A DNA stretch of 64,000 nt from Pseudisothecium myosuroides (taxonomy: Eukaryota; Streptophyta; Bryopsida; Hypnales; Lembophyllaceae), in NCBI GenBank assembly GCA_951799445.1, contig OX637287.1, positions 41,135,724 to 41,199,723 of the forward strand. Reading direction: 5' to 3'. Of this stretch, positions 26,045-43,429 are shown piece after piece. Positions within the stretch are counted from its first letter, which is position 1. Each line of letters starts with the position of its first letter. Below the pieces are notes generated by a model that ran no database searches, was not told the origin of the DNA, and saw nothing but the letters and a program-made list of their open reading frames with translations. The position numbers and the translations under genes are program-made.

Positions 26045-27535
26045 AAATGAAAATGGTCAAAACTCTAAGCTATTATTTAAAATAGGTAACTCTTGATTAT
26101 AAATTCTTCATCTCAAAAACATAATCTTGGTTTAGTTTAGCCAGTGTGGCCAAGTTTGCTTTATTTTAAAAAATTTAGTTATTTCCTTTTGCAATTTAAA
26201 CTATTTAGAAAGTTACAAAGATCCATTGCTTGAAAGGCATAATGGACCACGTTTAGGCACCTGCTATATGACATTTTGCAAATCAAAATCATAAACCCAA
26301 TTGTACTCATATCATATCAAGGGTGAGTATGAAAACACTTACAATGAACTCTTAGGGTAGCATATGGAGCAAGCATATGGGCTATTGCGATGCAATGGAG
26401 CACATATTGTTGCCAATGCATCGAAGCACATGCGATGTTTGATGCAACCAAACACAAAATATTGGCTACTTCATATTAAATACTAACTTGTGTTTATATT
26501 CCAAAGAGGTGAAATTAAAAGATGTAAGTGAATTAATCCTTTAATGTCCAGCAAAGACTAGAAGTGGCCTAGAATTTCTGGTACAATATAACATATATGG
26601 GCCTTAATAGGATCCAATGTTCAACTTTTGTGCTTTTCATTAATTGTTTAGTAAGCTTAGTATTGTTTCTGCAATAAGGTCTGAGTTGGACAAATCTGAG
26701 TAGATGACTCACTCGCTTGTTCACTTATTCATTTGAAGCCTATGGAGGCCTTGAATCTTTTTCATTAATGCTAACACTATTGTGATGCAACAAATTTCCA
26801 CCAATTGCTTACTATTTGTATCCACAATTTTGTCTTGTCACACTTGGCAAGACAAAGTTCTTTTCATTAAAGCTAACACTATTGAGATGTGGGGCATACT
26901 GTATTGTATCAGAAACAATAGGCCAATTTGTTAGACATTAAAGGGTTAAACAAGAGCAAAAAACAAGTGTGTGTTGAAAGTCTAAGTCTAAAGTAGAAAT
27001 AGAAGTTGTCATTTACAAAGTTTGGGGTCTAATTCTTCCTCCTAATGGAGATTTGACCGCAACTTTAATAAATACAACTGATTCCAATCCATATAGTCGA
27101 CCCACATTAGATACAAGACCTTAAGTAGATACTTAGTGGAATTTACGTGGCTTATGTCACCTCTTCCATTTGATTCTATAGTTAATTAGAAACAATTAAT
27201 AGTATAAGTCAACAGTGGTGGCTTTAAAGGATATTTCAAAAATTAGAAGAAAAGAGGGAAAATATAGAAAATAGTTGGAGAAAATTAAACTAAATCAGTT
27301 GAAAGTAGGTTGAAGGAGAAAAAATATATCATAGTATGTTGTTGTAAAAGTCATTATTTAAGCGATACGCAAAAAACAAGAAAAATCAACCAGCTGGATT
27401 TAAATGAGTTGTATGCGAGGTTGTATGACACAATCATAATATTCATAGAAGAAGACGGAATTATGGTGGAACCAGAGTTGGAGGTACGTATCTAAATTTT
27501 CCATTTCATTATTTACTGTCTCTTAGAAGTCATCA
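26045..27535. other. AT-rich intergenic DNA, no gene seen
   Basis: Contains a small repeated string (cattaatgctaacactattg near 26763 and cattaaagctaacactattg near 26865). Nothing else recognisable. Confidence 0.4.
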
Positions 27536-27539
27536 TTAA

Positions 27540-27735
27540 TGCCTAAAGGACCAAATTACGTTTTTTGGCAACATAGCAATTTTGTGCAGCTCACTAGGAA
27601 TGGAACTTTTTTTTTTTTCCTTTGAAATTTTCACAAAACATGTGGACAAAGTTTTTCTTCAAGGCCCAAATTTTTTTATAATTTTTGACTCCATGGTTAA
27701 AGAGTTATTGTATGATATGTAGTTTTTTTCCTATA
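27540..27735 (+). mobile_element. TTAA element, type 2, left-end fragment
   Basis: Starts next to TTAA 27536-27539 with TGCCTAAAGGACC, then ggcaacatagcaattttg and a match to the first 200 bp of other type 2 copies. The rest is missing. Confidence 0.6.
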
Positions 27736-28050
27736 CCTAGTAGTCTTTTAAATGTTTCTAAGCAAATGATTCATGAAGTATCAAAATAGATGTGACCAAC
27801 TTGTCATGCTAAGGTTATAAATTAGATAGAAGATAACACATATTCAACAAAAAAGTAGTGTGATAAAAGTAGAAAAGATTTTTATTTTAAAAGATAAATC
27901 TAAAACTATTAGAAAGAACTAATAAGGATATTACACCTAAAACTTACACCTTTCTAAAATTAACCCCTGTAAATTCTTGCCGTAAATTTCAACTCCCACT
28001 TTTCATGAGAGTCTAGGGTCAATTTTATAAACACCTCAGGTAGACAAGCC

Positions 28051-28257
28051 TATTAAGGTAGAGGCATTCTAAAGCGTCCATGTATCCAATGACATCCCTT
28101 TCTAGGAAGGGGTGTCATTTTAGAACCTAAATGTAGATACACCAAACATAGCTTATTATTTTTTGATTGAAATAATAAGCCATGTATGGTCCACCTAGAA
28201 TTGCGTTTCAGAATGACGCCCCTTCCTAGAAAGGGACATCTTTGGGTGCCTCTACCA
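28051..28257. repeat. Inverted repeat (MITE-like)
   Basis: Arms share ggtagaggca ends and a core ccctttctaggaagggg, which is itself palindromic. The right arm lacks about 18 bp of the left. No target duplication is evident, so the class is unknown. Confidence 0.6.
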
Positions 28258-28498
28258 TACCACTTTGATTTGCAATCTAAATATCTTGGGGTCAAAAAGG
28301 GTTTATGTTTTTTAGAGGTGTGCACTTGTTTCATGAGTCAATTCCAAGTGAAATTATAATTTTTCGATTAAAATTGCAATTTTTTATAAATTTTTGAAGT
28401 GGTCTACCCTAAAATTATAGAACCGCCCACAGAGTGAAGTCATAAATGTCCTATTGACAACCAATAATCACCTTTTCATGTATCTATCTATATAGTAA

Positions 28499-29415
28499 CC
28501 CCTAAAGGACCGTTGTCCCTTCGGGGGACAAATGGGATTTCGGGTAGGTACCTATGGGCTGAATTTTTGTCATGATTTTTTAAAACTTTCTTTGAAGATA
28601 GAAAAACTTGTAATCTTTGTGGGAATATAAAAAAATTCACAATTGGTTCCCGGGAACAAAAGTTATGACCAAATAAGCTCAAAACAGGGGACATGGGTTA
28701 CAAAACAAATTTGCAAAAATTTGAATTTCTTTTTTGAATTTTTTTTCTCATGGATTATATTTTTGTCTATCTAGAAAGCTTTGATTCATTTCATTTAGAT
28801 TTGTTGTGAGAAAGTTATGGACATTCTTGTTTTGGGGGCAGTTAGAGCATCTTCTTGAAAAAAATAACTTATAGAATTCATTTCTGAATGCAATTTTTGC
28901 AATTTTTCAAAAAACAAATTGCATGGATGAGTCTACTTGCTAGAAAAATCTTACCATTGGAATTAGTGCATTTTAATTCCATCTAAAATATATTAATATT
29001 TTAGATTTTCCTTCTATCTTATACCTACTTCTACTTAACAATTTTTTTAAGAATGAAAATTAAGTTTTTTTTTAAATTTTTTTCCCTAGACTCTCAGCTC
29101 AATTTTCCACTATAAATATAAAAAGCTCAAAACTTTATAGTGCAAAATTTTTTTAAGTTAAAAATGTTCAAAGTCAAAAAATCTAGTCTCGCAATGTACT
29201 GAAAAACTTGTTTTTTCCACTTTAAATGCAAATACCTTGCAATCTGTGCCGTCAAAAATTCTGAAATTTTATTCACACTTTTTTATACTAATTAAGTGTA
29301 AAGATCCTATGGTTAAATGTGAAAAAAAAACAATTAAATTTTTTTTTACTCTTTGCTGTAGAAATGGCAGTTTTGAGTGTTTTTTGGCAAAAAAAAGGCC
29401 TCGGTCCTTGAGGGT
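28499..29415 (-). mobile_element. TTAA element, type 1
   Basis: Left flank GTAA (28495-28498), right flank TTAA (29416-29419). Ends are CCCCTAAAGGACCGTTGTCC and ggtccttgaggg. The interior matches other type 1 copies (accattggaattagtgcatt, aaatggcagttttgagtg). Confidence 0.75.
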
Positions 29416-29449
29416 TTAAATTAGCTTGGGATTTTTATTATATTTAGGT

Positions 29450-32060
29450 TATATATTTTTTTATTTTTTTAATTTTTTTTGAGATTTTGAGACGTAACAA
29501 ACCGTGAGGCATTTGGTGGCATTCTTGGTACCACTCGAAAGCTCTTGGCGAGGAAGGATGCACGGACTTTGTTTTGTAGCGTTTGGACGTTTGGTGTGAA
29601 AGTGCTTGAATTTCAAAGTTTGATATGGATTGTAAAATTGAATTAAATTACCTTTTATTTTGGAAAAAACATAACTTTCGCACTGCGTGTCCAAATGCCA
29701 CAAAACCGCAAGGCCCTTGCACTCCTTTGTGTCAAGAACGCAACCTCTTCCATCACAACAAAGTCCTTTGTACTCCTTTGTGTATTAAAAAATTAAAAAA
29801 TTTCCTTTGCTTTTATTTTGAATGTAGCAACGGCACAAAGGCATTCTAGTCTATACCTTAAATTAGATTGTTTGTTTTGTTTTGTTTTGTTTTGTTTATT
29901 TGATACGTTGAGATGTAATAAACCGTGAGGCGTGCGGCGACGTTTCTAGAACCACTCAAAAGCTCTTGGCAAGGAGGGGTGCATAGACTTTGTTTTGTGG
30001 CGTTTGGACGTATGATGTAAAGATTATTGAATTTTAAATTTTGTATGAATTTGGAAATTGAATTAAGTTATCATTTATTTTTGAAAATTTGTAACTTTCA
30101 CATCGGGTGTCCAAACTCCACAAAACAAAGCCCTTGCATTCCTTTGTGCATAAAGCTTTCTATTTGTGCAAATATTGTGGCGTTTGAACCTATGGTAGGA
30201 AAGTTATGGATTTTTTTAAATTTTAAAAATGAATTTAGTTATCTTTTAGTTTGGAAAAACCATAACTTTTTCATGGCATGTCCAAACGCCACCATGAAAC
30301 AAAGCCTTTGCACTCCTTTCTGCATAGAGCTTTCTATTCATACCAAGAATGCAACCTCTCACACTATAATGTGAAAGTTATTGAATTTCAAAGTTTGAAT
30401 TAATTAAAAATTAAAAAAATTACTTTTATTTTTATTTTGGTTGTGGCAACAGCACAATGCACACTAGTTTATACCTTAATTCTATACCTTAAATTAAGGT
30501 ATAGAATTAAGGTTTGTTTTGTTTGATACGTTGAGATCTAACAAACCATGAGGCGTCCGGCAGGGCTCCTCGTACAGCTCAAAAGCTCTTAGCAACAAGG
30601 GGTGCATGGACTTTGTTTCATGGCGTTTGGACCTATGGTGTGGAAGTTATTGAATTTCAAAGTTTTTATGTATTTGAAAATTGAATTAAATTATCTTTTA
30701 TTTTAGAAAATTTGCAACTTTTATATGGCATGCCCAAACGCCATGAAACAAAGCCCTTGCACTCCTTTGTGCATAGAGCTTTCTATTCATACCAACAACG
30801 CAACTTCTCTCACCACGGTGTAAAAGTTATTAAATTTTAAAGTTTTAATGGGTTAAAAAACTAAAAAAATATATTTTTATTTTTATTTGGATTGTGGCAA
30901 CGGCACAAGGTACACTATTCTATACCTTAAATTAGGTTGTTTGTTTTGTTTGATACATTGAGATCTATCAAACCATGAGGCATTCAAATATTCTTAGTAC
31001 CGCTCAAAAGCTCTTGGCAAGGAGGGGTGCATGGACTTTGTTTCGTGGCATTTCGACCTACGGTCTGAAAATTATTGGATTTCAAAGATTTTATGAATTT
31101 AGAAATTGAATTAAATTATCTTTTACTTTGGAAAAAACATAACTTTCTCATTGCATGTTCAAACGTGACAAAACAAAGTCTTCGCATTCCTTCGTACATA
31201 AGGCTTTCTGTTGGTGCCAATTTTGAGCACTTAGACCTATAGTGGTAAAGTGATGGATTTTTTTTAATTAAAAAATAGAATTAAATTATCTTTTAGTTTG
31301 GAAAAACCATAACCTTCACATCCAAACTCATCCTAAAACAAAGCCCTTGCACTCCTTTGAGCATAAAGCTTTATATTTGTACTACAAACACAACCTCTCA
31401 ATCTACAATGTGTCAGTTATTGAATATTAAAGTTTTAATGAATTAAAAACTTAGAATTTTTTTTTACTTTTATTTTGGTTGTGGCAACAGCACAGGGCAC
31501 ACTAGTCTATACTTTAAATTAAGTTTTTTATTTGTTTTCTTTTGTTTGATACGCTCAAATGTAAGAAATCGTAAGGTGCCTAGTGGCATTCTTGATACCA
31601 TTGAAAAGCTTTTTTCAAGGAAGGGTCCACGGATTTTGTTTTGTAGTGTTTGGACCTATGGTGTGCAAGTTATTGAATTTCAAAGTTTTTATGAATAAAA
31701 AAATCAAATTAAATTACCTTTTAATTTGAAAAATCATAACTTTTACATCGCATGTCCACACGCCAGGAAGCAAAGCCCTTACATTCCTCTATGCATTAGC
31801 TTCTATTTCGTAGCGTTTTGACCTATTATATGAAAGTTAAGGATTTTTTTAATTAAAAAATTGAATTAAATTTCATATCACATGTTCAAAGGCCACAAAA
31901 CAAAGCCCTTGCACTCCTCTATGCATAAAACTTTGCACTGCAACATAACCCTTGAAATCCTTCGGGTGTAAAAGCTATGAATTTTGGAATTATTTTCAAA
32001 TTAAAAAATTAAAAATAATTGTTGTCTTTATACTGATTGTGGCAACGGCATGGACACACT
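29450..32060. repeat. Decayed tandem/clustered array of a roughly 0.45-0.6 kb repeat
   Basis: At least five units recur, each with tttgttttgttt, a gatacgttgagatct-like block, caaaagctcttggcaagg, ggtgcatggactttgttt and tggcgtttggacctatgg. Unit starts are near 29480, 29890, 30525, 30955 and 31540. A less decayed relative lies at 49200-49395. Non-coding. Confidence 0.75.
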
Positions 32061-33128
32061 AATTAGCACTTAAATAATCACCAATAAAGCAATGGCACAT
32101 CACCCCCTAAGGCATTAAATACACTAATTTTGTCATAAAAGTGAACGGATTTGGATGAGTATGGTAGCTGAATTGGGGCCAAAAGTAGAGTGAAATAGGC
32201 AACTAGCAAAGATGGTCTAATCTACCTTACTTTCAATACTATAAAAATTCCTAGTTCATTTACAATGTTCAAAAAAAGCATTCCAAGAGAATCTAGAATC
32301 CCCTTTCAACTCCCACCAAAACATCTAATAACTATTTCTTTATAAGAATGGGAATCATACTAAATTTCACTTATTTGGTCAATATGACAATAGAAACAAC
32401 TAAAACCGTCAAGACAAACTACTCAGATTAATTGGAGGCACCATTTCCTAAAAATAATATTTTTGTAGCAATTATAAATCATGAATTTTCAAATTAAAAA
32501 ATAGATTTTTTGGATATGGCATATAATTTCTATTAATTTTCAAAGCTCAAGCTCCATAAACCATTCAAACCATCAAAATAGGTGGACCTAAAACCGAAAT
32601 TTGACAAAATCAACATTCAACAAATCCTAGTTATCAGCGGACACTTTAAAGACACTATTCAGGGATACTTGAACAAAAGTCTAAAGACACTTTAAGGGAA
32701 ATCTAGTGTGCATGAAAGGGAACCAAGACGGTTTTGGATTTTTCCACATTAGGAATAGTCACACCTTCTCTAAAAAGCATAATTCTACAAAGTCGGAGAA
32801 ATTGGTGAGAGAAAAGAGGAGCCAATGGTGAGCCCTTTTGTATGAAGGTGTGACACACCTTTTGGTTGTTTGGAGCAATTCTTGGAGAATGCATTACCCA
32901 CAAAGCTGGATGGGAGCTCCACAAGTCAAGTAAGCCAATGAAACTGAAAAATTCTTCAAGAAATTTTTCTTCAAGAATGTTTCTTCACCTTCAATGTAGA
33001 AGAATGGCACTTCCAAAACCTCAAAGGTTAAGCGCTCTACAAGCCACGGAAAACCACAGACATAGCACCACGCGTACAATCTCCGAGAATTGTCTAGGGG
33101 TTGGAGGCAATGTGACTATCCCTATTAA
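32061..33128. other. Intergenic DNA with a dispersed repeat
   Basis: 32430-32690 resembles 51945-52200: both contain tagattttttggatatggc-type strings, a taggtggacc block and aaggacac-like ends. No coding gene recognised. Confidence 0.4.
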
Positions 33129-33871
33129 TCCCTAAGGACCCAACGGGAGGTGTTCTTTCAAAATAGGCCAAAACTACCAACAACTTGATCCATTTTTTTG
33201 ATTCATTTTTTTTGAGATTGGATATAATATAACCATAGGATCTTGAATTTAACTTTGAGAGTGAGCACCTCAAAAAATTTCAGATTATTTGACCTCATCG
33301 TTTAGTAGATATATAATTTTGAAGTTTTATTTGGATCAATGGAAATACATGGCAACTCACTTTGAAGTTTTGAGAATATTTCAAAATAATGCCTTTTTGT
33401 ACTCAATGTAAGATAAGAGAGTTGAAAATGTACATGTAAAATTTCATAACATTCCAAGAATTTTACAATTCATGGTGACGCTTGCAATGCACAGAGGTCA
33501 CTAAAATTTGAGTAGTGTTTGCAAGAGAAAAAAGAATGCGAGACTTGTCTTCTCCTTGAGCTCCTTGCATCTGACCTTTTCAACGTCGATCTGACCTTTA
33601 TGAGGTCGGCAAGAAGATCATCGGTTCGCTGACTTTTTTTAGTCCATGCCCAAACCGAACACAAAAAAACGAGCTCTAAACTAGAATACACTGCTAAACT
33701 TAGAAAAATTCCAAAAGGCCAAGTTCAACTCGGAATTTGATGAAACCACTGCCATTGGATTTGTAACAAAGTCTATTTTCTAGAAATAAATTTTATTTTT
33801 CAAATAACTCAAAAACATGAGAACGGACAGCTCAAGAAACAGAGGCAGCGACCAGAAAATGGTCACTTGGG
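33129..33871 (+). mobile_element. TTAA element, type 4 (diverged)
   Basis: 743 bp between TTAA 33125-33128 and TTAA 33872-33875. Ends are TCCCTAAGGACCC and ggtcacttggg. The order of interior blocks (ataaccataggatcttg, aaaaaatttcagattatttg, a gcaagatat-like tagatatat) parallels types 1 and 2. It ends 39 bp from the inner edge of the palindrome arm. Confidence 0.5.
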
Positions 33872-33910
33872 TTAAATGCGGATGCCTCAGTAGTAAAACC
33901 TAGACAAGTA

Positions 33911-38253
<4,343 letters not shown>

Positions 38254-40040
38254 ACGCAGCACAGAGTCCCGAGAGGCAAATCCTTGCTATCTCTCTTTTC
38301 GATCAAAGTGAAATTAAAATGTCTTCTGAGGTGCTTAATAAACGGCCTTCAAGGCTGCATTCCAACCAAATATACAAACAAAAGACAGATCAGACTCCAC
38401 CTCTCTGAAAGCAAGGCATCACGAATAAGCATCCATCGATAACAATGGAGAATCATAAAATCCCGTGGAACCTATTGACTGCACATGTTTCTGCTCTCAA
38501 ATTCTTCACAGATTACGAGTTGAACATGGTACCGCAATTATGTGGGCTGTTGATTATCAACAGCAGTAACCTATCCAAAAGTTAAGTCAAAGAATAAGTT
38601 GACAAATCCAACTCCACGAACAAACACCGCCACTCACGAACATTATGAACATGTGCAGCGAATGAAATGCCACACGAATGAAAGAAGGGACACTCTTTGA
38701 CTGTGAGGTGAAAAGCCATAACAATCACAAGCACATGTCAGAAATCCAGGAGCGGATGGAACGCATAAGACATACGCCGTGACTTAAAATAGATACTGGA
38801 GGCCTCCACTGCGTCCCGCAAATTGTATTCGGCATTCAATGCAAGCATCGCATTTAGAGAGGAAGCCTCGGGAAGCGAACACTGCACTGCAGGTAACACC
38901 TTGGCTAAGATGTTCGAAACCAAATCAATCAGGAACATTGCGGAGAAGTGCAGTCTCTCAAGGATATCACGATAAAGCCAGAAATCCTGGTTCAGAAAGG
39001 TCCCGATGGTGGACGCCCTGACATAACATCGGCACAGGAAGTTTCCTAGTCGCGCAGCAAATTGCAGTCGGCACTCAATATCAGCATGAAAGAAACCTTA
39101 CATGTTAAGAAACCCTCGGGAAGCCAAATGCGCTACTCCGCCACCTGTCCCCGGGCCTCACTTGCTCCCCTCCTCACCGTCTCCCCTGCCCGCCATTTCC
39201 CGTCCATACCACACACCCTCACACCTCTCCCCTCCACAGCTTCCGTCGCATACCTCGACTGCACTCTACCTTCCGAGATCCTTTCAAACCCTTCCGAAAC
39301 AGCCTTCCGCTTACTCACTCACTCAGACACCCGCGAGATCTCAACAAACGACAACACGAACAACTCCTTCCTCCCCTCCCCTCCCCTCACGCTTCTCAAA
39401 GGCCGTTTCCAAGAGACACCACCCCTTGCACCTCGCACATGCCGTGCCGCTCCCCACACTGCAACGCGTCCGCACGCCTCCAGACGCCACAACACCTCTT
39501 AACAACACACTACTACTGACTCCCTCCGTCCCTCTCGCACCACCGCTGCTTCCAACCTCCAACCTTCGAAACCACACCACACCACCAAACCAAACCAAAC
39601 CCCAGGGGAGCCGGATAAAGCTGCGAAACGACGCGCAAAAAACGGCCAACGGGACGCACGCCGCAACTGCGGAAGTGCGGCAACGAGGAAAAGGAAGGAC
39701 TAGAGGAGCGGCGACGGAGAAGAGCCGGCTGCGGCTGCTGCTGCTGCTGGGCAGACTAAGCGTACACAAAGTAGGTGGTGGACATGGCCATGGAGAAGGA
39801 TCGCCATAGCCATGGATGCAGGTGATGAGTGTGGGAAGCTCTGGTGCAAGTCGTCTGCGACTCTGGCTGGACTTGCTGGCTTCTCTGGCGGGAGTGTCGT
39901 CGTCGTCGTTGTCGTCGTCGTCTCCGGCGAGGTCCTTTCTTCCCCTTTCTCCGCGCACAATTACCCGGTGTCAAATTAAATCGTTTCTCGGGCGCGGATT
40001 GGGGGATGGGCAGTCGACTGCAGACGTGTCGCAACGGTGG
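38254..40040 (-). promoter_or_regulatory. 5' UTR and promoter region of the complete GSK3 copy
   Basis: GC-rich and strand-asymmetric (long C-rich runs on the plus strand at 39120-39600), with cgacgacgacgac-like trinucleotide runs near 39900. It ends abruptly at about 40040 where AT-rich DNA starts. Open frames here are low-complexity and probably reflect composition. A 5' UTR intron is possible; I cannot place it. Confidence 0.5.
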
Positions 40041-40140
40041 GGGAGGAAAATTAATTCATTTCCCCTTGATTTGCTCGTGTGGGATTGCTGTGTGATTAGT
40101 CAAGGCCGTGCATTTGAGGTCAATACATCCCAAATCTACA

Positions 40141-40348
40141 CTACCCTACGTGAAGGTCAGATTCAGACATGAATTAAGTATTTTTTGGGATGTCTAAATT
40201 TTTGAAAATGTTACAAGTGAAATTTTTAGAAGATTACGAGTGAATTTCTAGAATATCCTAGAATATACCACCTGCCAAATCCCTTTGCGCTTGAAAAAGA
40301 AACTAATTCGGCACTTCATTGTCGAATCAGACCTTCACGTATGGTAAT
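40141..40348. mobile_element. Small inverted-repeat element upstream of GSK3
   Basis: The left end tacgtgaaggtcagattc is mirrored by gaatcagaccttcacgta at the right end. About 205 bp, AT-rich middle, non-coding. It lies about 100 bp beyond the GC-rich promoter block. Confidence 0.6.
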
Positions 40349-41756
40349 AGAAACTAAGCGTAGTTACTAATGTTTATTATGGTAGAATTTTATTGGATCC
40401 TATAGACAATTTCTAAGGACTTTTGCATACATTATGTAGACACTATTTGATAAAGTTATAAAATTTCAAAGTTGATTGCTATGTGGTGTACCAAATATTG
40501 GCAAGAGATTTTCCTAGGCTTTTATGTTCTTGATTGTGCACATCTATAGGCATCAATATTTAGGTTTTAGTATTGTTTTTGAAGTTTGAATGCAAGGTGT
40601 CGCATTTTTAGGTAGTGATGATTATGAATTAATTATACAATGATATTTATTCAACCCAATTATAGAAATTGGTTACACTTTAATAATGTATCATATATAG
40701 CCAAGGTGACTCTAAGCTTTTATGAAAAGGAAAGAAAGAGAATGTAACTTGAATTTTGCATTGAAAGTGCATTGCCGTGTGACTTGAATTATGAATTGAA
40801 AGGGACTTTTTATTATCTACAATATTATCAAGAAATAAGGAAAAGTTGCTTAAAAACCTTTCAACACTAAAAAAACATGTAGAGATTGATTTAATCGTAG
40901 GACCACATTGGCGATCACAAATAAGGTTGGTCCAAAAAAAACTTATTGTGATATATAGGAGATTAGTTTGGGTTTGTGGTAGTCATCCACTCAAGATTGT
41001 TGAAAGTGTGGCCCTATCATAGTATTATAAAAAATAAAAAATAAAAAAAATAAAAAATCATATATATGCCTTATAAATAAATTTATGAACATCTGAATTT
41101 ATCTTTATAGCTTCTTCAAAGTATGAGTAGGCTTTTATATTTCAATTGCACGTTACGCAACTTCAATTCTACTTTAAGTTCATTTACTCTTCTACACTTT
41201 TGAAGCAACCTACATTTATGGAAAAATTACTTTATTTGACATTTAGGACTATTGTGATAAATTGGCTCTTAGCATAAGACACCATCTTTAAGTCTTAATT
41301 AATATTAATTTTTCTAAAAGATATCAAAGGCGGGATCAAGGGATATTCTTAAACCATTGTCCACTTAGTATGAATTGATAATTGTGACCATGGCATAAAA
41401 TTTGATGAGCTACAACTCAAAAGAATTGAAATCCTTGTGTGGAAGAAAAATTTGTAGGAACTTGCAGAAAACTTTGTCTTCTATAAAAGAAAAAAAGAAA
41501 AATAAAGAAAGAAATAGGATATCTTTATAATATGAGAACTAAAATCTTAGAAAATTTTGTATCTTTGCTTCAATATTTACCTAATATGCATTGAAGAATT
41601 TTTAAAGGATAATGAGGCAATGATGCCGAAAAAGTTTTAATTTCATTGTTATGTAGATTTGAAATCCAAACATTAGAAAAACATTGGAGTTAGGAACAAA
41701 ATTTGGAACAAAGTGAGGTTCATCAACCTTGTGTTAGCTCTTAGCTTGTAAATAAT
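40349..41756. other. AT-rich intergenic DNA, no gene seen
   Basis: No coding signal and no recognised repeat. Confidence 0.4.
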
Positions 41757-41991
41757 GGCCGGGGTGAATTGCCCCCTCACTCAATCCCTTGGGAAAACAT
41801 TTAAATTTTGTATTTTCCACGCACGATAAAATTTGGAAATTTTCAATTCATATTTGCAATCAAGGGCCCCAAACAAGCTAGGAAAAGTGTAGAAGATAAA
41901 TTAATAGGGCACAGAACATTTTTTATTTATTTTCACATGCACCTTTGAAATGACTTGGGGGAGCTGAGCAAGGGGTCAATTCACCCCGGCC
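41757..41991. mobile_element. Inverted-repeat element with GGCCGGGGTGAATTG ends
   Basis: Left end ggccggggtgaattgccccc; right end ggggtcaattcaccccggcc. Interior strings (aaatttggaaattttcaattcatatttgcaatcaagggcccc) recur in part at 45120-45200 and 46140-46440, so it is a dispersed family. ataat occurs on both flanks but the target duplication is unclear. Confidence 0.65.
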
Positions 41992-42189
41992 TGAATAATT
42001 AGGTGTGAGATCTTAGATATCAATCAAGAAAAAATAAATTTCTTTCTAATGCGATAGTTATTACATTAGTCTAACTTGCTATAATTCTTATTAACAAATT
42101 TTTAACCCTAATAGATTGGACCTACAACCAAAGAGTGAAGCTCTAATGATTTTCAAGTTTTAAAACCCATTTGGTTACTTTAACAAAAT

Positions 42190-42480
42190 AGAAACAATTG
42201 TTTTTTCATTTCATTTTCATTTGAAATCATGTTCCTTCTATAAGTCATAAAAAAATTTAGATTTTATTTTAGAAGATTTGAATTTTCATCAATTTTTGAA
42301 GGAAATGTAAAGAAAAATTATTATAAACTTAGAATATGCTCATTTATTTAAAAGTGTCATTGTAAGAGTATATTATAGTGTTGACCATTGTAGTGCAAAA
42401 TAAACCATTTTCAATATTTATGATATAAGTAGGCCATGTTTATAGATCCAACTCAAAGAAAATATACATGCTAATCTTAG
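42190..42480. repeat. Type 3-like repeat fragment
   Basis: Matches in outline the interior seen at 4190-4440 and 6540-6800 (cttctataagtcataaaaa, catcaatttttgaagg). Decayed, no ends seen. Confidence 0.35.
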
Positions 42481-43429
42481 AAAGTTAAAAGAGTCCAAAT
42501 ATAGGGTGTCGTTATGCTTAGTACAAAAAAGTTTAAGACTTTTGAAGTAAATATAGGAGATTCAAAATTGACATGAGAGAATGTTTTAGAATGTTTTAGA
42601 ATATTTTGAATATACTCTATAATACTTCTTTTTCATATATGTTATTTATATCCCTTATATAAGGTAATTTTTTAACACTATGAATTCTACAAAAAATTTA
42701 GAATAAAATTAGGAAGTGAGATGCCAACAGAAAGGAGTAACTAAAGGTATTACAGAAAAACAAGGTGTACATGGGAATGAGCATAATGCAAACAAAAAGG
42801 GGATAGGAAGCATCTAGAAGACCTAGAGACGATGAAGGTGACATAAGCTTGGACATGAGGCAACATCAGAATAGACGTGGGTGACAACAAAAATGATCTG
42901 AAGTGTTATTTGAAAGGATATAAGCAAATTAAAAAAAAAACGTATGTGGCAATGACAAGGACATTGGTGGCATTACAAAGGATATAGACAGAAACAATGG
43001 GACTTATATTCATAACTTACATCCGTTGTGTGCACACATGTGGTGAGCATATAGAATCCTCAATTAGACATTTTAGGTATCTATCAACGCCTCATGTAAA
43101 GAACTATGTTTTTTATTGTCACATTTGTATGTAACTTTTTGCAAGATAATGAAGTGTAACAAACTAATAGTGAGAATATATATTTTGAACAAAATTTGAA
43201 TTTGGTACCAGTATTAGTTTTCAAAGTTTATTGAGGGAATAAAGATTTGATATTAGACATTTAAAAAGTTTTTGAATGTATAACCTGGTAATTTACATAA
43301 TGTGAAAATAGATAATAGAGAAGGATGGAACAAATTAATATCAATTACTTTGTAAATGCCCATGGAATAATTGGAAGAAACACTTGTTGATTTTGTTGCA
43401 TTTTAGGGTAATACTCAGAGTTCTTTAAC
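42481..43429. other. AT-rich intergenic DNA, no gene seen
   Basis: Purine-rich 42700-42980; otherwise featureless. Confidence 0.4.

Noticed and set aside
30470..30515. Small palindrome taccttaattctataccttaaattaagg as an element
   Set aside because: Too short, within decayed array DNA; probably a local inverted duplication.
32703..33135. Short opposite-strand frames as a possible gene
   Set aside because: No domain and no plausible exon chain; ends in a TTAA element.
39102..39958. Long open frames on both strands (235 and 205 codons) upstream of GSK3
   Set aside because: Low-complexity Pro/Ser/Thr-rich or repeat-driven translations in a strongly GC-skewed 5' region; no domain, and frames overlap on opposite strands.
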